Shown here in pieces: positions 33,761-44,098 of a stretch of DNA of 64,000 nucleotides; position 1 is the first letter of the stretch, and every line of letters starts with the position of its first letter. The DNA is from Siphonodentalium dalli (Eukaryota > Mollusca > Scaphopoda > Gadilida > Siphonodentaliidae). The notes beneath the pieces were generated by a model. That model saw only the letters and a list, made by a program, of their open reading frames with translations. It was not told the DNA's origin and did not search any database. Made by a program: the position numbers and the translations under genes. The stretch covers positions 116,229,195 through 116,293,194 of the forward strand of contig CP136065.1 of the NCBI GenBank assembly GCA_032622095.1. Reading direction: 5' to 3'.

Positions 33761-33774
33761 GTGACTGATGCAAC
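33761..33774 (+). repeat. 14-bp repeat, copy 8
   Basis: A perfect 'gtgactgatgcaac', the last copy in the window, and a candidate mark for the right end region of the element carrying the ORF. Confidence 0.8.
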
Positions 33775-34355
33775 GTTTCTCACCACATGCCATCAAGCTC
33801 CTGTGTGGCACAAAATAACATAAAATTGCCATATCAGCCACGAACAGCCCGTAGGTTATACCCCATTCTATCCAAGAACTATCACAAATTCATTATTTAG
33901 ATTGCTATTTCCATATACAGAGTTATCAAATAAACTCATATATTGACATATTTAGAGATTAAAATTTATGACATGCAAAGGATCTTCAATACACAATACA
34001 CACACTAGGTATCGATAGAACAATTGCTGGGTAATAAACTTCAATATTCTCCCAGGAAGATGAGATAATCTACAAGCCCATATAATCATTTTCAAAATTT
34101 CACATTCATGTCCATTTCTGCATGGAATGGCCCTGATGAGTATCTCAAATAGAGGTGCCAGGATTATCCAGCCCTTTTAATTCAGATTGTTTGGCTTCGG
34201 CAATCTGCTACAGCAACCCTTTATCGTGGCCCAGCTTGCTTCAGCAAATGGCTTCGGCATTGCCGATTGCCGTAGCCAATTATCAGGGCTGATTATCTGT
34301 ATATGTTTCACTTTCAGTGCTGAAGCCTCTCGACTGTGTTTGCGCTGTGGGAGGA
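33775..34355. other. Non-coding
   Basis: No gene is seen. A loose inverted pair 'tttggcttcggcaatc' / 'gattgccgtagccaa' lies at 34190-34278. Confidence 0.5.
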
Positions 34356-34562
34356 CTATGATGTTGTGTCCGTTGTCACTTCGCATGTGCTCTCCTCCAG
34401 GCTGTTCCACTCCTCGATAGCGCGAACAAAGAACGAGTTTCTGAATTGTGCCGTTTTTGCTCGTATCCTTTCGATGGAGTTTGAGTTGATACACTCCTCC
34501 TTTTCGACAAGGTTTGATGTTACAAAGCCTGGGTATTTTTTCGCCTTTATTTTCCTTCCTTT
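34356..34562 (-). pseudogene. LINE C-terminal fragment
   Basis: Minus-strand text 'KAKKYPGFVTSNLVEKEEC' and 'FRNSFFVRAIEEWNSLEEST' matches the usual tail of CR1/Jockey-like LINE proteins (N-S-F-F-x-R-x-I-x-x-W-N-S-L). It is separated from the rest of the LINE by about 1.2 kb of other repeats (34563-35785). Confidence 0.7.
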
Positions 34563-35785
34563 CTTTTTATGTTTACCCATACCATAGTATGGTAAACATA
34601 GTGTCGTTGCCCGGATTGACCACTCGTCGTTCGTCCGTCTGTCTGTCTGTCCGTCTGTCCGTAGACACTTTACGAATAATGCGATAACTCAAACATTTTT
34701 TATCCAATCGAAACCAAATTTTGTATATGGGTTTCTCAGCCCAAAATACAGATCGAGTTCGAATTTGGGTTTGATCCGAGATTTTGTTACAGAGTTATGG
34801 CCCTTTTTCAACTTAGAATTCACGCATTCTGCCATAACTCCAACATTTTTTATCTGATTGGAACCAAAATACAGATCGAGTTCGAATATGGGTTTGATCC
34901 GATTAATTTTAAAGGAGTTATGACCCTTTTTCGAAGAAAAAAATCGATTTAAAACAAAATTTACTTTTAACTTTTATAATAATAATAAAAAAAATGTCAT
35001 TGACATTGTCATTTGTTTTCATTTAGATATTGATGATTATGATAAAAGTTGATAAAAAGATTTCCAATGTGTCCCTTTAATTTTTTTAAATAATTAAAAA
35101 GTTTTTAAGTTAAAAAAATGTGAAAAACTAACACCATTATAACTCTGCCAAGGGTACCCCGAATCACCACACCAAATTTGATTAAATCGGTCCAAAATCT
35201 TGTGTTATGTACTGGTAAATCTGTTTGGAGCAACATTAAATCCAATTCACCAATTGCCTTTGGACTATGTCTCTTATGCCAATGTGTAAATAATCTGATA
35301 AAGAAGGCTATGGTATCTAATTTAAAATAAAGATTCAACAATAAACATCACATGATATTAACAGTAGACATCTCTGCTGCAGAGTTATATCTTCAGATGG
35401 TCTGATATCATTATAATTGTTATTGGTTTAATAGAGAGGTCAGTGTTCAACATAAACAATTCCTGTGATATTTTGACAGCTCTGCTATATAATTGATATT
35501 AATGGGTCAGTGGTGAGGTTGCTTATCTGTATACTAGGACACATTATTATTGTAAACTTAAATTGGACTCTCTTAACCCAAGTATTCCATGTCCAGGTCA
35601 CACCTACACATTTAACCCATGGGCTTGCTGGCTGTGGCGGTTTAGCATTACAGATCCTGTACCAGTGCATTCTCTTATATAAATGCCAGTGACCCATAAA
35701 TTCCAATAATTTGTGTTATGTACATTTGTCTATAATAGTACATAACAGTATACTCTATAATTCAACACCAAAACTCTCATTTATC
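34563..35785. repeat. Repeat insertion splitting the LINE
   Basis: It starts with a 'taccatagtatggta' palindrome and 'cgtccgtctgtctgtctgtc', then two diverged copies of a module ('gccataactccaacattttt', 'aaaatacagatcgagttcga' at 34742 and 34866). These are typical of the dispersed modules at 39.5, 49.6, 51.7, 53.4 and 62.7 kb. The phrase 'ccagtgcattctcttatata' at 35660 resembles the core of the MITE at 42070. No gene. Confidence 0.5.
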
Positions 35786-37110
35786 CGATCATATGTCGTT
35801 TGATAGAATAGCCGGCACCAGCCCATCCACTACTCTGCCGAACAGCTTCATTCTCATCGTGTTTCTTCTTTGATGAAGTGGCTCCATGAGTTGTTCATTT
35901 AGCATTTCAGTTACAGCCCCTTTTGTTCTTGTGTGGTAGTTGTTTTCGATGAAACGCACCCCTCTTTTGTTCATTCTTTCTGTTGCGTTGATGTCTTTTT
36001 GCTGGTATGGATCCCAAACTTCAGCTGCATATTCAAGGGTGGATATTACTGTGGATTCATAGGCCATTTTTTGTCCGCTCTCCTGAGGTTTCGACGGAGG
36101 AATCCAAGGGTGCTGCCTGCTTTTCTTACTATCTTGGATATGTGGGATGACCAAGTGAGGGTGTTGGTGATGGTTAGCCCTAGATATTGTGTTTCTTCAA
36201 CTGTTTGGAGTATTTGGTTATCCAGTTGGTACATGTGCGTCAACGTGGGTTTTATTGACAGGATGTTACATTTCTTCGCATTGAACCGCATGCCCCAAAC
36301 AGCTGCCCATTTTTCTAATGACTTCAGGTCTTCTTGAAGAGCAATATGGTCTTGTTGGTTCTTTATTTGACGGTAAAGGAGACAATCATTGGCGAAGAGT
36401 TTGACTTGAGATGTGACTGCTTGTGGTAAGTCGTTTATGTGACACAGGAAGAGGAGAGGGCCGAGTACAGTACCCTGAGGTACGCCGGACTCCACTGCTA
36501 CATGTTTCGAGAATTCCCCTTCCACCGCTACTCTCATCTGTCGTTTTGTTAGGAAGGTGTCTATCCACTTGAGAGTTTGATTTGTAACACCATAGCTGTT
36601 AAGTTTGTGTAGTAGGCTTCTGTGAGGTACTGTGTCGAATGCCTTTGAAAATTCCAATACTGCTATGTCTGTCTGGATATCGTTATCGTAAATTCTCCAT
36701 CAGTTCATGCTTTACATTGATCAGCTGTGTCACGCAGGAGTGTCGTGTCCAGAGCGGAATCCATGGTTTCTGTCGGTAAGGATGTCGTATTTCTCAAGGT
36801 GGTCTCTGATGTGACGGCATAGTATGTGCTCAAGGATTTTGCAGGCCACCGATGTTAGTGATACGGGCTTGTAGTTTTCTGGCAGGTGGACGTCGTCCTT
36901 TTTGAATATTGGTGTGATGTTAGCCTTGAGCCAGTCAGTTGGTAATTTACCTGTGTCAAGCGATCGTTGGAATATCGCTGTGAGTGATGTTGCTGCTTGC
37001 TCGGCACAGATTTTCAGGATCTTATTTGGGATGCCATCGAGCCAGGTGCTTTGGATGTTTTTATGTCTGATAGTAGTTTTACTACCCCTGGTTTGTCGAT
37101 TTCCACATTC
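35785..37110 (-). pseudogene. LINE reverse transcriptase remnant with FADD changed to FAND
   Basis: From high to low coordinates: 'DIKTSKAPG' (about 37070), then a shifted frame with 'LPTDWLKANITPIFKKDD', 'KPVSLTSVACKILEHIL' and 'HGFRSGHDT'. Next is a 203-codon frame at 36657-36046 with 'FSKAFDTVPH', 'GVPQGTVLGPLLF' and 'FAND' at residues 88-91, where FADD is expected. Another shifted frame (36154-35789) has 'STLEYAAEVWDPYQQ'. These are the finger, palm and thumb blocks of a CR1/Jockey-like non-LTR reverse transcriptase. No endonuclease domain is seen upstream. Several frameshifts, and an Asn codon (36388-36390) in place of a catalytic Asp, make it inactive. Confidence 0.85.
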
Positions 37111-37442
37111 TTTATATCCAGTGCCTTTTTTGGCAGGTCTGGTAGTTCATGACCTAGGTCTTTGGTGAAGACTGACCGGAACTGGTTGTTGATTATGATA
37201 ATCGGTCGTCAATAATCGACTATAATTATAATATTAATAACATCAGTGGAAGTATTTCGTAATATGGTCTATTGGCTGGGGTGGTGGTTAACTGCTGTAC
37301 ATAGCTGGTTGTTTCAGGCATCGGCTGATGTAATGTTACATTAATAAAGTTGATCATAAAACACCGGAAATGTCCATGAACACAGTTCTCAACAATGTCA
37401 TCATAGTCATGATTGTAATATTTGCGAGTTCTTTGGAATGAA
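37111..37442. other. Non-coding
   Basis: No gene or marked repeat is seen between the LINE remnant and the minisatellite. Confidence 0.4.
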
Positions 37443-38040
37443 CCCATAGTATCTTATGCGCCGCAGGCGCTCGTATATAGGTAGTACCCACCCACCATCC
37501 CATCCCGCCACCCATAGTATCTTATGCGCCGCAGGCGCTCGTATCTAGGTAGTACCCACCCACCACCCCATCCCGCCACCCATAGTATCTTATGCGCTGC
37601 AGGCGCTCGTATATAGGTAGTACCCACCATCCCATCCCGCCACCCATAGTATCTTATGCGCCGCAGGCGCTCGTATATAGGTAGGTCAACATGACCGCTT
37701 TCGCAGATTGCTATTTCCAGCGTAGAAGGATACGCACTACGTTCATGACTGAACTAGTATATAGGTAGCACCCACCCACCACCCCATCCCGCCACCCATA
37801 GTATCTTATGCGCCGCAGGCGCTCGTATATAGGTAGTACCCACCTACCACCCCATCCCGCCACCCATAGTATCTTATGCGCCGCAGGCGCTCATATATAG
37901 GTAGTACCCACCCACCATCCCATCCTGCCACCCATAGTATCTTATGCGCCGCAGGCGCTCGTATATAGGTAGTACCCACCCACCACCCCATCCCACCACC
38001 CATAGTATCTTATGCGCCGCAGGCGCTCGTATATAGGTAT
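37443..38040. repeat. 67-bp minisatellite with GCGCCGCAGGCGC palindrome
   Basis: Eight nearly identical units. Each has 'catagtatcttatgcgccgc', then 'aggcgctcgtatataggtag' and 'tacccacccaccatcccatc'. An unrelated block of about 80 bp (37683-37760) replaces part of one unit. Long minus-strand frames here (Gly/Trp/Tyr/Arg) are repeat artefacts. Confidence 0.95.
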
Positions 38041-38905
38041 ATATATGAATGTAGCGATTAATTTCAGTGTTATGAGTAGCCAAACATGCGTGACTTTCGA
38101 GCTGCTGATTAGTTGATGACTGGAATATCATAAATAGTAAATTCAGGTTTCAACACTGGTAGTCAAGGCACCTCACTGAAACACCTGTGGTTTATGTCAT
38201 GGTTGTTTATGTGTGTTTCTGTATATTCCAACATGTGCATTTTTCTTTCAAATTTCATTAAGAACGTACCACAAAGCCGGGCATAAATTCAGCCAATGAG
38301 AATTCAGGCTGCTTACAAACGGCATTGTCTAAACATTGCGAACAGCATCTTGTGAAAGTTTGATGAAGATTTTCATCTCGGATAAACATATTTTTATGAT
38401 TCTTTCTTACCCTTTCTAATGGTAAATTATCCAAAACAGATTAATTTTGCATCGCTTAAAAGGTATATAAGCCGTGGTGAGTAGTTGAGTTTATTGGCTA
38501 TGACGAAATGAGCTATATAGCTTGTTTTGGATGTGTGCCTGACCTGCCGGTTATGGGTAAAATCGTAGCGTGTGCGGTGGAAAATTGCACGATCGGCCTC
38601 GCAAGGTATCAAATAAAAAATTGATTTTCTATGATCGAGTCATGCGATTTATGCGAAGTAGCCAATCAGATTCAACTACCGGTATTAATATAATGTGGCA
38701 ATCAGATGTTTATTTTGCAACAACATGGCGTCCTTCAGTTCAAGTTGATTAGCAAAGTCAGAGTGGCGGGATATTTTGGACGGCGGAAGAATTCATGCAT
38801 TGATTGAGGCATGGGAGTCACAAAAATTCATACCTCTACGATACAACTATCTACATAGTGGACATAAGTCAACTTTCAACATGGCTGTTTGTAGGAATCA
38901 TCTTT
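38041..38905. other. Non-coding, no gene seen
   Basis: Short chance frames only. Nothing supports a gene. Confidence 0.5.
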
Positions 38906-40050
38906 TTTAGCTCACCTGAGACGAAGTCTCCGGTGGAGCTATAGTCATCACTCCTCGTTCGTCGTCTGTCCGTCCGTCCGCTCTCACAAGAGGGTTTTGT
39001 GTGTGGCTTTATTTGTGGAGAGGAAGCTCTTGTGTGTCTTTTTTGACTTGTGTGGCTTAAGCCACATAACTTGGACAATAAAAACAAATTGAGAATTAAA
39101 AAAAGGGTTTTGTAAGGATCTGAATCGCCTGCCAGAAGCCACCCAAAAATGTTTGTCCATCAAATTGTCCAAAAAAATGGACAACCCACCTCCACCATTT
39201 CAGTCAAAGCGTTTTTAATAGGGTTTTGTGTGGCTTTATTTGTGTAGAGTGTCTTTTTTGACTTGTGTGTCTACTAGCCTAAAGAGTCAAGACACAGCCA
39301 GATTTGGTTAAAAGGCTTACAAATTCATTTTAAAAACCACACAAAATGCACTGTAATTCATTCATTCAACTATCTATTTGCGAGAACAAAAACTATTTTA
39401 AAAAGCCACACAGAACGGACAGTTTACAAAAGCACACAACTATCTGTTTGCAAGAACAAAAATAAAAGCCACACAAGTCATTTTTTACAGACTCACAAAA
39501 TTTTAGCCCCACGACTACCATTTTGTAGGTAGTACCGTCCGTCCGTCAAGAATCATCTTCTTCTCCAGTACCATAAGGCCAAATGGGTTCATATTTGGTG
39601 TGGATGTTCCCTGAGTGATTTGTTAAAATAAGGTCACCGAGTCATATAGTTGCGAAGCCAGGGCCATAACTCTTTCCCACCATAGTAATTCTTAAAACGA
39701 CTTCTTCTCAAATTCCATTGGGCCAAATGGGTTCATATTTGGTATAAAGGGTCCTTGGGTGACTGGTTCAGATTTGTTCAAATGAGGTCACTGAGTCGAA
39801 TGTGGACGGAGCCAGTGACTTAACACAAAAAAAAATATAAATTGTTTTTGTAGATTCAACGCCTTGCTCAATTTAATAAAAAACACATTAAAAAAAAAAT
39901 CTATTAAATTTTTTTTTTTTAGGAAAATTTAAAATTTAATTTAAAATTAAATTTTTAAAAACTAACCACATTGTAACATCTGCCAGAGTACACCAAATCA
40001 ACCCACAAAATTTAGTTGAAATCGGTTCAGGGGTCTGGGAGTAAAATCAC
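38906..40050. repeat. Dispersed 'AGCTCACC...GGTGGAGCT' module, interrupted
   Basis: The start 'tagctcacctgagacgaagt' with its hairpin partner 'ctccggtggagcta' is identical to 62699-62733. The continuation 'aagaatcatcttcttctcca' is found at 39548 here and at 62758 there. About 560 bp ('tgtgtggctttatttgt' twice, at 39001 and 39229, plus 'cacacaa' repeats) has been inserted between them here. It ends near 'gttgaaatcggttc'. Non-coding. Confidence 0.7.
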
Positions 40051-42069
40051 AAATTACCTGTCTCCGACAACTCCACGACGGGACGCAACTCGAGTAATGC
40101 AAGCATAATATTGCTTGCTTTGTCGCACCATTTTATATTATGTCCACCGATGATAAGGTCACTTGTGGAGACGGCATATATAAGCCATATAGGCTTACAG
40201 TCGAATCCACTCCCATACACAAGGAACATGGTAACATGAATTACCAATATATTATATTGTAACAAATTATTATTGGGAATAAATATTATTAAACCAGACC
40301 TATATTTCTTTATATGCTGATACTGCCAAGTGCATTAGTCTGAGGGTTCGATGGTCTGAGGGTTCGATAGTCTGAGGCAAACTTCCGCACTATCGAATGT
40401 TCGGACTACATTGTATATACCAGTGTAGTCTACTTATTTCTTTTGCCATATATAGATGGAATAGTTATTTGACACCACAGATAGAATTGCTATATTTATT
40501 TTTATGTTTATAGAAATATTCAGGGTTGAAACTTTGGGCACTCAAAACTTGGCGCCAGCCCAGATATTTTCTGACACTCAGATACAAGATGTCGCAGAAA
40601 TTCTTTGGTTTTGCATGACTGAAATAGGCTGCGTCGCACCCACCATCGTGGGATGTTGGATCCGCTCTTGTATGGCTATTCCAAATTTAAGTTATTTCAA
40701 CCCACAGCTAAACTACTTGTACATTTGAGTCAGCTTAATATAAAACATGTAAACTGATGTATTTACATTTGTGTTAGCAATATTCAGTAGACACTAGGGC
40801 GCTCAGAGACAAATGGCTCCAGGATATGTCCCAAAAATCCATTGGTCTTGCGAAAATTGGATCCACCCTTGACCCAGGGTGTTCTGGTCCACTAACAAGG
40901 TGGTTCAGTCCTCTATGGTCCTGTTCTCATGCCTGGAACTGTCCACCTTGGTATGAATAAATTGCTTAGTTTAGCATTTAGTACAACATAACACTTGATT
41001 TTAATTTAGTGTTAAATTAGGTTTGTTAATAATGTCTGTAGCATATGAACACTGTCCCGTTTCATATAATTGTGACATTTCAATAGTTCCCTATCTTAAT
41101 AGGCTATCTATATGTAATTTCAATAGACTATAATTGGAACAGTTGTACCCCACATTTCACACAAGCGTAATGTTGAAAAATTAGATTGTCTTCAAATGAT
41201 GCAGTCGAAATAGCCACATACTCTGTCCTTATAATTATGTAATTTAGATAGGGTTGTGTTTTAATGGGTAACTTGGTATGTGTCTCTTTCCACTGGTTTG
41301 AAGATATCTCAACAACATGCAACTGTTAGCAACTTATCAACATCAACAGCATCTTTATTTTATTTTTAGCCCCTAAACCCGGCCTCATATCTTTTAGTAA
41401 GACACACATGTATTATCGCCCAGTGCAGTGATGTCAGAGTTCAGTGCAATGATGTCGATGTCAATGCCGGAACTTTATTATCATGTTAATTAGAATATAA
41501 TTATGACATTCGACTTGTGTTGGGTTATTTAGTGTTGATTGTGAGACAAACATGTGTGATAATAGTGGTTGAACAATGTTATCAACACGCAAAGACATAT
41601 TTAAAATGGAATTATTTTAATGCTTCAAGGTGTCTTTACTTCCTCTTGGTTGTGATAAGGAATTCAATATTAAATGGTTTTAATTCCAGCCATTTTGATT
41701 AATACTATTTCAAAAAGCCACACATGACATCAACACCAGACAATCAAAAATGATTGCTTTGTTCATTAAAGTTAAATTCTTTAACGAAAATAGACACAAA
41801 AACAAAGAGGCAAATTGGGGGACTATAATCCATCGCCAGCCAGAGCGTGCAATACTGTCATATGCGGTTGTGATGCGTCTCAGCCAACGCTGTAAATATA
41901 TGCATTTGGCAGCTTCTTTTAAGGATTTTGATTTGTTAAAAAGGCATAAAGCTCTAGTTTTTTTCATGTGATATACAAGATCTTCAACTCTTTATGTGGG
42001 ATATAAGATTTTATGAAACTCTTTGATAAATTTGACTCATTGTGAATCAAATTTATCAAACTTGTTTCA
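40051..42069. other. Non-coding, no gene seen
   Basis: Short frames only. A small inverted pattern near 40338-40410 ('gttcgatagtctgagg' against 'ctatcgaatgttcgga') is the only structure noted. Confidence 0.5.
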
Positions 42070-42325
42070 TTAACCCTTTGAGTGCCAGGTTGATTTTTGT
42101 ATCAACCCATATACCCTGTGCCAATGCATTCTCTTATATATGCGAGTCGACCATAGGTCGCCTCGCATATATAAGAGAATGCATTGGCCTAACAATTTTT
42201 TTTGTTTTTTTTTACAATTTTTTACAATTTTTTACAATTTTAATAATTTATTCTTATATTCTTTAACAGACTTATATTGTAGGTTTAGGGCCGATGAGAT
42301 CGGCCCCTGGCACTCAAAGGGTTAA
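42070..42325. mobile_element. piggyBac-like MITE
   Basis: A 256-bp element with perfect 20-bp inverted ends 'ttaaccctttgagtgccagg' and its complement at 42306-42325, TTAA included. Inside is a 68-bp hairpin (42120-42187) built on 'ccaatgcattctcttatata'. The interior also has a run of 'ttttttacaatt' repeats (42197-42241). The TTAA target and CCCTTTG ends indicate mobilisation by a piggyBac-type transposase. Confidence 0.88.
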
Positions 42326-43379
42326 ATCTTAATTCCCAACATAACTCGTTGGAGATCCTCTATATCTGTAATAAGTTAATTCTACGATGATGTCAAACCT
42401 GCCAAATCCTAACAATTAACAATCTATTGACAACTTGAATTTCGTCGAAGGCCAGATTACTAGATCTTATGAAATTAAGCCACCTCAAAAAGTTAATAAA
42501 TTTCTACTAAAAGCCACCTTTGCATGGATACTCTTTGTGATGCACTTGTTTAGAATTCACTCATTCAGCATAAATATTTATACTTAAGCATAAATCATTT
42601 AAATAAATTAATAGGAGTTTTTTTTGCATGTTCAAACCACTCGTTTTCATTGGATGATGCACCACTTTTTAGCCAAATGGATTAATTTTGTAACTGGCCA
42701 ACTCTGTACAAGCCTTCTTTACTGATAACAGCAATAGTATGCGATCATTGAACTCTCTTCAAACTTATTACCAATGCCAGCTGAATTAGTTTGAACTGGC
42801 ATAAGCTATAGTTTTAATAAAAATTAACTATTTATAGTGAATATATCAATCTAATTCCTTGTTCCGTTAACATAAACCAAGTAATTTTTACTGTTTTACT
42901 GAGACTGCCTATCATCAATATGATGAAAATGTTAGTCTAGTTCTTGTCATTCACAATGCCTATGCTCAAGAAAATAAGAACACTGATCCCATATTCTGTA
43001 GACTGAACATTCTTCATTATTAGCTATCAACCATTTTCCTGGTATTGTATGGTATATACAATGTGTACATTATGAAGGCAACGTTTCATATCTTTCATAC
43101 AACAGTAATAATTCCTTTGAGTTTTCCTCTTGTTAAATCAAGAAATCCATGTCCATTGTAATTCAATGAAAAACAAAACAAAACAAGAAGAAAAAATGAC
43201 TGTTGGATAACCAGTATGCATGTTTCTGCATGTGATCTTGTTGGCAGAAATATGATAGATATCACGGGGTTTTGACCTTGAGAAAATTTCAGTAAACGAA
43301 TGTATGAACATGTCGTATCCTGGACTATCCCAACATTTATTGCTTATGTTTATATTCTTCAATAATATCATCATTCAAT
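42326..43379. other. Non-coding
   Basis: No gene is seen. This is the upstream flank of the TRIM locus. Confidence 0.5.
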
Positions 43380-43948
43380 TTAAAGATGCATTATCCAAAT
43401 TAACGCTCCTAAATTACTATTTCTTTGGCTTCGGGGGTAAAAAATATTTGATTTGAGTCGAGGAACCCACCCATCAAAGCTCAGATTTGTTAGATATCGA
43501 TTTTAGAAATCTATTATTTTTCATTATCTGGAATACTTTCTGGCCCAGAACTCAGTCAAAATTGCGTTATTATTATTATGGAGTGATCAGATATTGATTT
43601 TTGAAGTTTGTTATTTCTTGAGATGCGCAATTACATGTATTTGTTGCCCAGAAAAATGTCATCAAACGGATGATCTCAGACAAAATTGCGGTTGAGGATG
43701 GTTAACTCTAAAATCAAGTGGTAATATGGCCAAATTTTGTGATACTAAAGTGATAATAGGGCCATATGTCATTGAACAAAATGTTGATAAATAACACGTT
43801 TGGGAAATTTTATACCATAGTTGACAGTGGTTAGCATTATTTTGTTGCAATTAATCAATTCTGATAACTAAAGCATATTTTGAATAAATGTTGTTGTTGG
43901 TGTATCTTGATGATATGGGGACCGTCTGATCGAATTGAGTGCCTTTAA
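43380..43948. mobile_element. MITE family A, copy 3, upstream of the TRIM exon
   Basis: It starts 'ttaaagatgcattatcc' (diverged) and ends 'gaattgagtgcctttaa'. The interior shares 'gggtaaaaaatatttgat' and 'ctggcccagaactcagtc' with the copies at 5.6 and 60.1 kb. It ends 106 bp before the probable splice acceptor at 44054. Confidence 0.75.
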
Positions 43949-44054
43949 TGTCATCACTCCATATAGCCAATTTTTTTCGTTACTTGTAACAGTTAACCCA
44001 GTGATAGACTCTCTGGCAATAAGCTGCTTTAAAAACTGTTTTCTCTTATTGTAG

Positions 44055-44098
44055 GTGAATCCTGAAGTCAAGAGGAAGAGGAACTAATTTAGTACTGC
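44055..44098 (+). other. Probable 5' untranslated part of the first coding exon
   Basis: A pyrimidine-rich tract followed by 'ttattgtag' (AG at 44053-44054) looks like a splice acceptor, so the 44 bases before the ATG are probably 5' UTR. One or more non-coding exons would then lie upstream, possibly outside the window. Confidence 0.55.

Noticed and set aside
37806-38131. Gly/Trp/Tyr-rich frames on the minus strand
   Set aside because: Translation of the 67-bp minisatellite.
41710-41967. 85-codon minus-strand frame
   Set aside because: Short, unrecognised and overlapped by an equal frame on the other strand. No splice or promoter context supports it.
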